From positions 1 through 64,000 of the forward strand of contig JAYQTS010000014.1 in the NCBI GenBank assembly GCA_038147755.1: a stretch of 64,000 nucleotides of DNA, read 5' to 3'. The notes under the pieces were generated by a model. That model worked only from the letters and a program-made list of their open reading frames with translations. It did no database searches and was not told the origin of the DNA. The position numbers were made by a program, and so were the translations under genes. Below, in pieces: positions 18,239 through 27,835 of the stretch (position 1 is the stretch's first letter; the number at the start of each line of letters is the position of its first letter). Origin of the DNA: UBA5951 sp012269555. GTDB lineage: Bacteria; Pseudomonadota; Alphaproteobacteria; Puniceispirillales; Puniceispirillaceae.

Positions 18239-19386
18239 TTATGGAAGACGCTTACTGTTATTATTGTGAAGTGCTATTTGGAAGTCGTCTTCGCTCATAT
18301 TTTCGTTTAGAGCTCTATTTAGTAATTCTGCCTGGCTCTCAGAAGCTAACCCTCCGACTGGTGGGTCAGTATCAAGATTGGTGGGGAAGGGGTATCCTTC
18401 TGCTGCTGCTGCTATAACGGCTGCTCTTTCACCGCCAGTTAAATTAAGTTCCTTAATTGCTGGGTATAAAGCCTCAACCATTGATGTTCGGTCAATTCTT
18501 TCGAGTGACCTGCCCATTGAGAGGAAATTTGAAGAAGATTTGCCATCCTTTGAATATTTTCTGACTTGTTTTCACCTGCAGCATGAAAAAGAGCAGGATT
18601 AAAAAAAAGCATATCCCCCTTTTCTAAAGGTATTTGAATATAATTTTCTTCAAAAATTTGGCGAAAGCTAGGAAGAAGTGTTGCTATATAACCAGCACTG
18701 TATCTCTGTGAATTAGGTAACAGCTTTGTTGGTCCGCTCTCTATTGGCATATCGCAATGGGCAATCGCTCCTTGAAGGGTAAGGGACATTGAAAGTAAAT
18801 GTGTATGCTTTGGAAAATTTTCAGCTTGTTTGGGTGTCATAAAACCTAAATGATAATCACGGTGACAGGTTTGAGCCTTGCCCCCTGGTCTAACTAAGTT
18901 TACCTGGGAGGTCATCTGATACCATGGACCCAGCCAAGCTTCGCATACAGCAGCAAGAGCTATGCTGGAAAAATAACGAGAGAATAAGTTTGGGTTTTGT
19001 ATACAAAGTTTTTGAAGTGAATTCCACACACGGTCGTTTGCACCTTTTTCCCCGAAATGATCCCCACCGCTATTTTCAGCTTTTTCCTTTATAATTATTT
19101 CATTAAAGAGCTCAGTCACTTCCTCTAACATTTGCAAATCAGAAATTGCACCCTTAACGACTAAAGCGCCAGATAATTCACTTATCACTGAGGCCCACTC
19201 AGTCATTAATTGGCGTCGGGTGGTTGGATTAGCTAGAGTGGAGACAACAGTATGGTTGCTATATATAGGAATATTATATTCTAAATTTTCTGCAAATTTT
19301 AATGAAGACGGATCAATTTTTTCAGAAATAAGCGTTAAAAATTGATCAATATTGCAGTCTTTTTCTGTAAAATACCCGCCCATCAT
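18239..19386 (-). CDS. Phytanoyl-CoA dioxygenase (PhyH) family protein, frameshifted
   Basis: Fe(II)/2-oxoglutarate dioxygenase family. The upstream frame (from 19386) carries the metal site: the CHRDYHLG segment (HxD) and the distal His in NPALFHAAGEN. Around 18505-18530 the coding signal moves to another frame, which supplies the tail running from MGRSLERIDRTSM to TDPPVGGLASE, a C-terminus typical of these proteins. Joined, the protein is about 390 aa. A single-base indel, real or an error, separates the two. A GGAG at the end of iolG precedes the ATG, so it is co-transcribed with iolG and iolB. The substrate is unknown. Confidence 0.8.
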
Positions 19387-19389
19387 ATT

Positions 19390-20392
19390 TTACTCCAAAC
19401 CATTTAATTGAATTTTTTTGCCGCTTTCAACGGACTTTAATGCTGCCTCCGCTATAATCAGTGCTTTTAAACCATCATCACCAGTGGTTGGTGGGTTAAT
19501 TTTATTTTTGAATTGCTTCAACAAATGCTGCCATTTCGATGGCGTAAGCTTTTTCATATCTTGTCATAAAAAAGTTTAGCAAAGGTGGCTTTTTAAATCC
19601 TTTTATAGTAGCTATTTCAATATTTTTTTCATGTGTGTTTCCAGCACTGACCATGCCCTTAGAGCCAAGAACCTCAATACGTTGATCATATCCATAAGTT
19701 GCTCGTCTTGAATTAGATATTAAACACTGCTTTCCAGAATGGGTTCGCAATATTACATTTACACTATCAAAATCACGAACTACTTGTATCTTAGGGTCTG
19801 TCATTACTGAACCAGATGCTAAAACGGATTCTACTTCTTCCCCTAAAATCCAACGCGCCATATCAAAATCATGAATGGTCATATCTCTGAATATACCTCC
19901 AGATTGAGTTATATAATCTAAAGGAGGTGCACCGGGATCACGTGATATGATAGTTACCATCTCAATATTTCCAATTTCACCTGAGGCAATCGTTGCTTTT
20001 AGTGATTGAAAGTCAGGATCAAAACGTCTGTTAAAACCAACCATCAATGTGGTCTCGGTCTCACTAACAGTTTTTAAACATTGTCTTACACGGTTAATAT
20101 TTAAATCAATTGGCTTTTCACAAAAAATAGCTTTTCCGGTTTGAGAAAACCTTTCAATAAGATCTGCATGAGTATTTGTCGGTGTGCAAATTACCACTGC
20201 GTCCACATCATCAGACAATGCAACTTCATCAATCGTTCTCAATATGTTTCCAAAGCGCTGCTTGACAACTAAAGCAGCAGACTCATTCGGTTCAGCAACC
20301 GCAATTAAAGAAGCTTCACTTATTGAGGTAATTGCTTGTGCATGAACCAATCCTATGCGCCCTGCTCCTAAAATTGCAAACCGAACACTCAT
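19390..20392 (-). CDS. iolG: Inositol 2-dehydrogenase, frameshifted near the C-terminus
   Basis: Gfo/Idh/MocA family, closest of the three here to IolG: GAGRIGLVHA Rossmann motif, FCEKPIDLN with the catalytic Lys, and DMTIHDFDMARW with Asp and His of the active site. The open frame stops at 19502 after FVEAIQK, about 40 residues short. If one A is removed from the AAAAA run there, the frame reads on as NKINPPTTGDDGLKALII and ends with TAA at 19390, giving a normal 334-aa length. It oxidises myo-inositol to 2-keto-myo-inositol with NAD. First gene of iolG-phyH-iolB. Confidence 0.9.
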
Positions 20393-20882
20393 TATATTTT
20401 GTTCCCTAACGACTTTTTGTTACTTCCTAATTTTCATAGGTGGGACCATTAACTTAGCCAAACACCATTTTATTAATTTATTAATATTAATTAAAAATTA
20501 ATAAATAATCATTAGACAAAATCAATTTATAAACAGAGAATCGCAAAAATTTCTTTGCAAAAAGAGAAACGCAATAGATAGAAACCATATTAATAATGCT
20601 TTTGGACTGCCTTCATGCATTAATAATCGATTATTACTAGTTTTTTAACAAAACGATTATTTTTTAGATTTTTGGCGCAACCTATTAAAATAAAACAATA
20701 AAAACTTTTAAAAAAAAATTTATAAAATTTCGTAGAATAAGCATATTTTCGAAAATTAAAAAATTATTTTTTGGTTAAAATATTTGTTGATTTTCAATAA
20801 ATGTTCCTTTTACATCACATAAAATATTTTTATATGATATTTTTAATAATCTAAGACATTTTATTTTTGGGAGGAAATAGTT
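20393..20882. other. AT-rich divergent intergenic region
   Basis: 490 bp between iolG and the sugar-binding protein gene, the most AT-rich stretch of the window, with many A and T runs. I see no gene. It must hold the promoters of both operons. A perfect 16-bp palindrome (see 20621-20636) and a half-copy CGATTATT at 20654-20661 are candidate regulator sites. No inositol repressor gene is in the window. Confidence 0.6.
20621..20636. promoter_or_regulatory. Palindrome, candidate operator of the inositol genes
   Basis: TAATAATC followed by its exact reverse complement GATTATTA, with an extra CGATTATT 18 bases further on. In DNA this AT-rich, chance palindromes of A and T are common, but the central CG and the repeated half-site make it worth marking. 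The binding protein is unknown. Confidence 0.3.
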
Positions 20883-21809
20883 ATGAAGAAGATTTTACTT
20901 GCTATAGCTGCGCTTGCCATGTCGTTTGGCGTTGCTAATGCTGGGGATCATAAGGCTAACATCATTGTTGTGACCCACGGTTCAGATACTGACGCATTTT
21001 GGGGTGTGGTTCGAAATGCTGTTGAGGCAGCTAAAGAAGATACGGGCGCAAATGTTCAGTATAGGAATCCACCCACAGGAGACCTAAATGAAATGGCTTC
21101 GTTAATTGAAGCTGCCATAGCTCAAAATCCAGATGGGATTGTTGTATCAATTCCAGATGCAAATATTTTAGGCGGGCCTATCAAAGCAGCAGTTGATGCT
21201 GGTATCCCAGTCATTTCGATGAATTCAGGCGCTGGTGTTTCTAAAGAATTAGGGGCAATTATGCATGTTGGACAGCCTGAATATGAAGCTGGCCTTGGTG
21301 GCGGTGAGCGTACAAAAAGCTTGGGTGGCTCAAAAGGAGTTTGTTTCAATCATGAGCCATTCAATTCAGCGCTATTAGACAGATGCCAGGGTTTTGCAGA
21401 TGGATTAGGGGAAGACCTAAATATGGTTGAGGTTTCAACAGATTTTGACGATATCAAAAACACAGTTATCGCTTACTTAACCTCTAATTCAGACACAGGT
21501 GCTGTAATGGCTGTTGGCCCAACCGGTTGTGATCCAACAATTGCTGCACTTGAGGAAATTGGTAAGGCTGGTGATATTGTGTTGGGATGTTTTGACCTCG
21601 GCCCTGCAATTGTTGACGGTATCGTTGGCGGTACAGTGCACTACGCAATTGATCAGCAGCAATTTTTACAAGGTTATATTCCTGTTGTGGTCCTTCACTT
21701 AAATCATAGAAATGGAACACTACCTGGTAACTCAATCAACTCAGGTCCGGGATTTGTAACAACTGCTAATATTGAGCAAGTGAAAGCACTTGCTGGTGTA
21801 GAGCGCTAA
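20883..21809 (+). CDS. Sugar ABC transporter periplasmic binding protein (inositol/ribose type)
   Basis: 308 aa, RbsB/FrcB-like periplasmic binding protein. A Sec signal peptide covers about residues 1-20 (KKILLAIAALAMSFGVANA, cleavage after ANA). The mature part has the two-lobed fold motifs ANIIVVTHG, AIAQNPDGIVVSIPD and GIPVISMNSG. A strong GGGAGG site precedes the ATG. It lies beside the iol genes, so the ligand is likely inositol, though ribose, fructose or others are possible. A terminator follows, which would keep its expression above that of the permease and ATPase. Confidence 0.9.
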   Translation: MKKILLAIAALAMSFGVANAGDHKANIIVVTHGSDTDAFWGVVRNAVEAAKEDTGANVQYRNPPTGDLNEMASLIEAAIAQNPDGIVVSIPDANILGGPIKAAVDAGIPVISMNSGAGVSKELGAIMHVGQPEYEAGLGGGERTKSLGGSKGVCFNHEPFNSALLDRCQGFADGLGEDLNMVEVSTDFDDIKNTVIAYLTSNSDTGAVMAVGPTGCDPTIAALEEIGKAGDIVLGCFDLGPAIVDGIVGGTVHYAIDQQQFLQGYIPVVVLHLNHRNGTLPGNSINSGPGFVTTANIEQVKALAGVER

Positions 21810-21828
21810 AATAATCTCTTTTAGAGAA

Positions 21829-21861
21829 GGGTGGACGCTTTCATTGTGTCCACCTTTTTTA
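21829..21861 (+). terminator. Intrinsic terminator after the sugar-binding protein gene
   Basis: GGTGGAC at 21830-21836 pairs with GTCCACC at 21848-21854 around an 11-base loop, followed by a run of T. It lies between the binding-protein gene and the permease gene of the same transporter, so it probably attenuates rather than ends the operon. Confidence 0.75.
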
Positions 21862-21886
21862 TTTCTTTTTTAAGGTTTTTTTGTTT

Positions 21887-22941
21887 ATGGAAGATGAACG
21901 TTTAAGGAAGGTAAGCTCACTACAGAGTTTTGTTTCTCGTCCAGAACTTGGTTCTGTTTTTGGATTGGCCATTATTGTCGTAACTTTTATGTCTCTTACC
22001 ACTGTGAGCGGAACGTTTTCAGCTATGTGGACAAACCCTATCGGCATACAAGCTTGGGTTGAACTGGCGGCATTTGTTGGTATTTTAGCCATTGGCGCTT
22101 CTTTACTAATGATAGCTGGTGAATTTGATCTTAGTATGGGAGCAAATATAGCCTTGGCAGGGCATTCGTTTGCCTTGTTATTAACCTTTGGTGTTCCCGT
22201 TTTACCCGCTATACTTATTACATTTATTGAATTAGCATTCTTGGGTTTTGTAATGGGGACCATAGTTGTTAGAACTGGTCTTCCTAGTTTTATAGTAACG
22301 CTTGGTTTTTGGTTTGCCAGCAGGGGTTTTGCCGTTTTTCTATCACAAACACTCGTGAATCAATCTCGTCTATCTGTTAAACCGTATCTGAAACCCCCCG
22401 CTGGTGGTGGTGAAGACCCTACATTGATTGACAATATATTTGCTTTGATAAGGCATTCGGCCTTCCCTTTGATGCTGAAGTATATTATTTTGCTATTCTT
22501 GTAATAATAACGGCTTTCATGCTTCATCGAACTAGATACGGCAACTGGATATATGCAGCTGGCGGAGACGCACAAGCTGCGAGGGCAGTTGGTGTACCAG
22601 TAAATCGAGTTAAAATAAGTTTATTTATGATTTCAACTTGCTTAGCGTGTCTGTTGGGCGTCCTAACTGTCATGACTTCGGGGGCATCTGATCCAAAGGC
22701 TGGTGACTTTCGCGAATTACATGCTATAGCAGCGGCAGTTATAGGTGGTTGTGCACTCATGGGAGGATATGGCTCTGTTATAGGTGCCGTTCTTGGAGCA
22801 TTTATATTTGCCATTGCTAGTAGAGTATTAAACTTCGTACCCTTCATCGATAATAATTTATTTAGGGTTATGCTAGGCATGATGGTTCTTGGTGCTGCTC
22901 TTCTAAATCAGTTTTTGAGAAACAGAGTTTTGAGAGGGTGA
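21887..22941 (+). CDS. Sugar ABC transporter permease (RbsC/FrcC type), frameshifted
   Basis: BPD_transp_2 family inner-membrane permease. The first frame (to 22504) holds several membrane segments and the family motif GEFDLSMGANIALAG. The second frame, from about 22470 to 22941, continues with YYFAILVIITAFML, then HRTRYGNWIYAAGG and AVIGGCALMGGYGS. The shift lies around 22460-22485. Joined length is about 350 aa, normal for the family. It works with the binding protein before it and the ATPase that starts 2 bp after its stop. Confidence 0.85.
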
Positions 22942-22942
22942 C

Positions 22943-23704
22943 ATGACGGCAACTATACAATTAAATGGCGTATCAAAATTTTTTGGAAATATAATAGCCT
23001 TAAAAGACATTTCTTTTGAAGCCCACAAGGGTGAGGTAACAGCTTTATTGGGAGATAATGGTGCTGGAAAATCTACATTAATTAAGTGTCTTTCTGGAGT
23101 TCACGTTCCAGATGAGGGTGAAATTATTATAGAAGGTAAGCCGGTTAAATTTAGCTCTCCTCGCCAAGCGGCTGCTGCTGGTATAGGAACAGTATATCAA
23201 GATTTAGCATTGCAGCCACTAATGAGCGTATCTCGAAATTTCTTTTTAGGTCGGGAAATTAACAAAGGGTTATTTTTAGATCTGGATAAAATGAGCGAAA
23301 TCACAAGGCAAGAGATGGCTAAGCTTGGAATTGATGTTGCAGATCCAAATCAACCTATTGGAACGTTATCAGGGGGGCAGAGACAAACACTCGCAATATC
23401 TCGAGCCATTTATTTTGGAGCGAAAGTCTTAATACTTGATGAGCCAACTTCTGCTCTTGGGCAGAAACAACAACTAGAAGTATTAAGGACAATCAATGAA
23501 GTCCGAAACAGGAAAGACATTGCAATAATTTTTATTACTCATAACGACCTTCATGCCCGACTAATTGGAGATAGATTCACATTCCTAAATAGAGGGCGAA
23601 TTCTAGCGGATGGAAATCGCGAAGATATTGATACTAATAATTTAAGAAGTTTGATGGCAGGTGGTGCAGAATTAGCCGAACTTCAAGCCGAATTAAAAAA
23701 TTAA
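22943..23704 (+). CDS. Sugar ABC transporter ATP-binding protein, single-domain (FrcA-like)
   Basis: 253 aa with one ABC domain: Walker A GDNGAGKST, Q-loop VYQDLAL, signature LSGGQRQT, Walker B VLILDEPTSAL and the switch His in ITHND. Most ribose- or inositol-type importers have a fused double ATPase of about 500 aa; here there is a single domain, as in the rhizobial fructose system FrcBCA. Last gene of the transporter operon, 2 bp after the permease. Confidence 0.9.
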   Translation: MTATIQLNGVSKFFGNIIALKDISFEAHKGEVTALLGDNGAGKSTLIKCLSGVHVPDEGEIIIEGKPVKFSSPRQAAAAGIGTVYQDLALQPLMSVSRNFFLGREINKGLFLDLDKMSEITRQEMAKLGIDVADPNQPIGTLSGGQRQTLAISRAIYFGAKVLILDEPTSALGQKQQLEVLRTINEVRNRKDIAIIFITHNDLHARLIGDRFTFLNRGRILADGNREDIDTNNLRSLMAGGAELAELQAELKN

Positions 23705-23784
23705 TCTGTTTTAAGTCGGGCTTCCGCTGGTTGGCAGTAAACGCTCATCAAGCGGATAGGTTAAAATATTTATTGAGTGTTGCA

Positions 23785-24807
23785 ATGAAAAAGTTATTTA
23801 TTTGGGCTATATCTCTAATCTCGTTTGTTGTTGTTGCTGGTGTTTTTATCTGGTTTGTCAATCCACTCGATATTCGTGATCGTGTCTTAGTCAATCAGAT
23901 TGTAAAAATGCGGGTTGCTCCTGAACGTTTAAATAATCCTAAAAACCCTCGTGATTACGGAATGAACTATAGTGACGTAAACATTGTAACAGCAGACAAC
24001 GTCCGATTAAGCGCATGGGAAATCAAAAGTCCTCAGCTCTCTGACGTAACAGTTATTGTTAATCATCCACTCACGACGACACGTTATGGTTCAGAAAAGG
24101 GGCTAGACGGCGTTTCAGTAGAGTTTTTACCTATGATCAAGCATCTGCACGAGGCTAATTATAATATCATTATGTATGACCACCGGGGTCAAGGTGACAG
24201 TGAAGGTGGGATTGGCTCAAAGTCGATAGGGACGGAAGCTCCAGTTGGTGCAGGAGTAACGGAGTGGCAAGATGTCTCTGCATCTTTAAGGTATGTTTTA
24301 GACCACTCAGAATTTTCTGATGATGAGATTATATTTCTAAGCCAATGTATGGGAGCTAACGCAACTTTTCTTGCTTGGAAAAAAGAGCCTGAATTATTTG
24401 ATAATCCCCAGATTAAGGGTCTAATTGCTAATCAACCAACACTATCCTATCAAATGACTGATCGGTTTATTCGAGAGAAAACAGGTCTTGATTTAGTGGA
24501 CAAGGTGCTTGCTAAACAGAAAAAGGATTTTGGTTTTGGTTTTGCAAAAGCTCTAGAATATGTGCCTAGTTTAACCGTACCAGTACTTTATGCTCAGGTT
24601 GAAAAGGATGTTTATACCTTCAATCAAGAAACCGGGAGGAATGATATTGTTGATATAATAGCGGCAACTCCCACAGAAAATGATATAGTTTGGATTGGTC
24701 CAAATCAGGACATTCCTTTTGGTAATGGACAAAGATTTGATGCGTATCAGTTTTTTAATTCAAATCCAGAACCGATTTTAGAATTTATAACTAAGCATAC
24801 TGATTAA
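23785..24807 (+). CDS. Membrane-anchored alpha/beta hydrolase
   Basis: About 340 aa. An N-terminal hydrophobic segment (residues 2-24, LFIWAISLISFVVVAGVF) would anchor or export it. A hydrolase core follows: NHPLTTTRYGS, YDHRGQGDSEGG, then the nucleophile elbow LSQCMGAN, where Cys stands in the place usually held by Ser. A late acidic residue may lie in AQVEKDVYTF. I chose the ATG at 23785 because the hydrophobic stretch starts there. Substrate unknown; it has no operon partner. Confidence 0.75.
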   Translation: MKKLFIWAISLISFVVVAGVFIWFVNPLDIRDRVLVNQIVKMRVAPERLNNPKNPRDYGMNYSDVNIVTADNVRLSAWEIKSPQLSDVTVIVNHPLTTTRYGSEKGLDGVSVEFLPMIKHLHEANYNIIMYDHRGQGDSEGGIGSKSIGTEAPVGAGVTEWQDVSASLRYVLDHSEFSDDEIIFLSQCMGANATFLAWKKEPELFDNPQIKGLIANQPTLSYQMTDRFIREKTGLDLVDKVLAKQKKDFGFGFAKALEYVPSLTVPVLYAQVEKDVYTFNQETGRNDIVDIIAATPTENDIVWIGPNQDIPFGNGQRFDAYQFFNSNPEPILEFITKHTD

Positions 24808-24846
24808 TAGCTGCTGAAGAAATGATTGTTCTAAAAGGTAGAGGAC

Positions 24847-25006
24847 ATGAAATCTCAAGATGCAATAAATAAGGTCATTAAATCGCAGCTTAAAACTGTC
24901 CAGAGACTATATATACTTTCGAAGACCAGTTGAAGAGGGTGCGTGGGAATTTTTAAAAAATGTGAACACAAATGGAGAGGAAGATAATTCTGATGACTTT
25001 ATTTGA
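24847..25006 (+). pseudogene. Possible small ORF broken by a frameshift
   Basis: From the ATG at 24847 the frame reads MKSQDAINKVIKSQLKTVQR then LYILS. One base after about 24922 the adjacent frame continues plausibly as RPVEEGAWEFLKNVNTNGEE and ends with TGA at 25006. AGAGGA stands just before the ATG. I do not recognise the product. This could be a small real gene with a sequence error, or chance. Confidence 0.3.
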
Positions 25007-25074
25007 TTCTATATTGGTTAATACTACCTTATAGGTTATTACTCAGAGTTTTTTAGTGTTAGGGAAATTGAGAT

Positions 25075-26317
25075 ATGACAAAAATCAATTGGGATGAGAA
25101 TGTCAATTTGGATAAGTTAGCAGAACTTTCAATAAAAACAGGTGTAGCGTTGCAACCAGGGCAGGATATCATCATATCTGCACCCTTGGATGCAGCTCCA
25201 TTAGTTCGTCGTTTGGCATATCATGCCTATAAGGCGGGTGCTGGAATAGTTACACCCTTTTACACTGACCCTGAAGTTGTACTCGCCCGTTACCAAAATG
25301 CATCTAAAGCGTCTTTCGAAAAAGCTACAGACTGGTTGTTTGACGGGATGGCTGTTGCATTTGACAATAATACAGCACGTCTTGCCGTCGTGGGTGAAGA
25401 CCCGATGCTTTTGTCTGAGCAAGACCCAGAAAATGTCTCCTAAGTCGAACAAAGCTGTATCCATGGCATCCTCACCAATTAGAGAAAGAATTACACGTTT
25501 TGATGTTAATTGGAATATTATCGCTTGGCCTGGAATGCATTGGGCAAAGCGTGTATTTCCTGGAATGAATGATGATGAGGCTCAACTAGCACTGTCTGAT
25601 GCTATCTTTAACGCGTCAAGAGTCACGGTTGCAAATCCAATTGAAGCGTGGAAAATACACAATAGAAATCTTCGTGAACGAACTGAATGGCTGAATACTA
25701 AAAAATTTGAAGCCCTCCGTTTTTATGGGGAGGGAACTGATTTGACCGTTGGCTTAGCTGAAGAACACGAGTGGATGGGTGGTGCTTCGATTGCTAGAAA
25801 CGGAGTAACTTGTAATCCTAACATTCCGTCAGAGGAGGTATTTACAACCCCTCATGCGTTAAAAGTAAATGGTTATGTAAAATCTACAAAACCGTTATCG
25901 CATCAAGGTACGCTGATCGAAGACATAGCTGTTGTGTTTAAGGACGGTATCATCGTTGAAGCTAGGGCATCAAAGGGAGAGGAAGTGTTTTTAAAACTTC
26001 TTGATACTGATGAAGGTGCGCGCCGTCTTGGTGAGGTAGCCTTGGTTCCGCATGGATCACCAATATCTCAGAGTAATTTGCTTTTTTATAATACGTTGTT
26101 TGATGAAAATGCTGCCTGTCATATTGCCCTTGGGCAATGTTATTCTAAGTGCTTTAAGAATGGAGGTGAGTTATCAAGTGAGGAGGTCAACAAGCGCGGT
26201 GGAAACAGTAGTATGATCCACGTTGATTGGATGATAGGTTCTGAAACAATGAATATTGACGGACTTCATGAAGATGGAAATATTACACCGGTCTTTAGAA
26301 ATGGTGAGTGGTCATAG
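25075..26317 (+). CDS. M29-family aminopeptidase, frameshifted
   Basis: Thermophilic-aminopeptidase-like (AmpS/PepS, M29) metallopeptidase. The first frame (25075-25443) has the N-terminal domain ending in LLSEQDPENVS. The second frame continues SNKAVSMASSPIRERITRFD and carries the rest to 26317, including the FYGEGTDLTVGL, VFTTPHALKVNGYV, LALVPHGSP-like and CHIALGQCY regions expected of M29 metal sites. An inserted base near 25441 would explain the break. Joined length is about 414 aa, normal. Cytoplasmic, no signal peptide. Confidence 0.85.
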
Positions 26318-26484
26318 TGGCAGAACACTATGAAAGCATAAAATAGATTATTTTGTTTTATATTACTAAACAGAAATCAATTTTCGATAATTTGTGATGC
26401 AATTATTGCATAACCTTACGTATAATTTAACTCTTGACTGACGTACAGATAAAATTTTATTTAGTCCTTTGAAAGGATGTTTAT

Positions 26485-27141
26485 GTGGAACTACGTTTTT
26501 TTGAAATTTATAGATCTTCAGAATTCTTATATCTACTAGCAGAGGGTGCTTTTTTATCAGCTGGTCTAACTCTCGCCGCAGGGGTTTTTGGTTTTGTTTT
26601 TGCTTTTGTGTTGGCTGTTCTGCGTTTTAAATCAGTTCCACTCTTAGGCTTTGTTTCAGCAGTTTACATTGATTTTATTCGAAACACCCCTCTTATTGTT
26701 CAGTTATTTTTTATTGCATTTGGATTGCCGCTTCTTTTCGGCTATGTCTGGCCATTCTGGTGTCATGCATTGCTCGCACTTTCGATAAATTTTTCGGGTT
26801 ATTTTGCGGAAATTCTTCGAAGTGGCTTTGCATCTACTCAAAGAGGCCAGCTTGAAGCAGCCTCTGCATTAAACCTCTCTAATGTACTATTTTTTCCTCT
26901 ATCATAATGCTAATCAAAATGTTCCCCTCTTTGTCCAGTCAATTTATTTTTCTCTTTTTGACAACTGGGGTTATTTCAGAAATTGGTGTGACTGATTTAA
27001 CACACGCTGGATTATTTATTGACAGCAGAAGTCGTTCTTTTGAAGTTTTTATCACCTTGACAGCCATGTATAATTGCACTTGGTTTTAAGGCGATATTGG
27101 AAATTTTATATCAAAAGACTCTAGGAAAGCGAGTAGTGTAA
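26485..27141 (+). pseudogene. Amino-acid ABC transporter permease, two frameshifts
   Basis: His/Glu/Arg-type permease of the HisM/GlnP family. The first frame covers the N-terminus through the EAA-like loop GQLEAASALNLS. After a T6 run near 26890 the next frame gives MFPSLSSQFIFLFLTTGVIS and EIGVTDLTHAG. A second shift near 27070 leads to IIALGFKAILEILYQKTLGK and a TAA at 27139-27141. Every segment matches the family, so each break is a one-base indel. Stop and the next start overlap. Confidence 0.75.
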
Positions 27142-27814
27142 TGGATTCGCTTTTTATAGAAGTTTTTGGCAAGCCACATGGGATAGTTATTTACCAATTA
27201 TTGGCAGCAACTAAATATACTATATATCTTTCTCTGGTTGCTTTCATCGGTGGTGGTTTACTTGCATCAATAATCACATTATGCTCAATTTCCCGCCGTT
27301 CTTCGTTAGAGGTGATTGCAAAGATATACATATGGAGTTTTCAATCAATACCACTTTTGATGCTGCTTTTCTTGACAGGATTGGGTGTGCCAAGACTCTT
27401 TGACATTAACGTAAACCCATGGACAGCGGCTACTATTTCACTTGTATTATTCACGGCGGCATATATAGCCGAAGTTTGGCGTGGTGCTATCGCATCTGTT
27501 CCAAAAGGACAATGGGAGGCTTGTTTTGCCCTCAATATAAGTTTTGTATCAACTTTGCAAAATATTGTTCTACCTCAGGCTGTTAAGTTCGGTCTTGCTC
27601 CAACTGTTGGGTTTATGGTTCAGATAGTAAAGGGAACTTCCCTTGCCTATATTATAGGATTTTCAGATCGTTAGTAGGCAAACGATGGGCGAATGCCCCT
27701 GTAATTGGAACAGAACCATTTATTATTTTTCCAATAATGGCGCTTATCTATTTCGGAATTTGTTATCCACTTACGATTTTCGCTCGTAATTTGGAATCAA
27801 AAAGAACTAACTAA
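27141..27814 (+). pseudogene. Amino-acid ABC transporter permease, second subunit, frameshifted
   Basis: Same family as the gene before it, with EAA loop VPKGQWEACFALNIS and VLPQAVKFGLAPTVGF. The open frame stops at 27674 after YIIGFSDR. In a neighbouring frame the family C-terminus continues as SLVGKRWANAPVIGTEPFII and ends with TAA at 27814. One indel near 27665 separates them. Forms the heteromeric permease pair with the preceding gene. Confidence 0.75.
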
Positions 27815-27835
27815 AACTAAAGGAAAGGAAATAAA

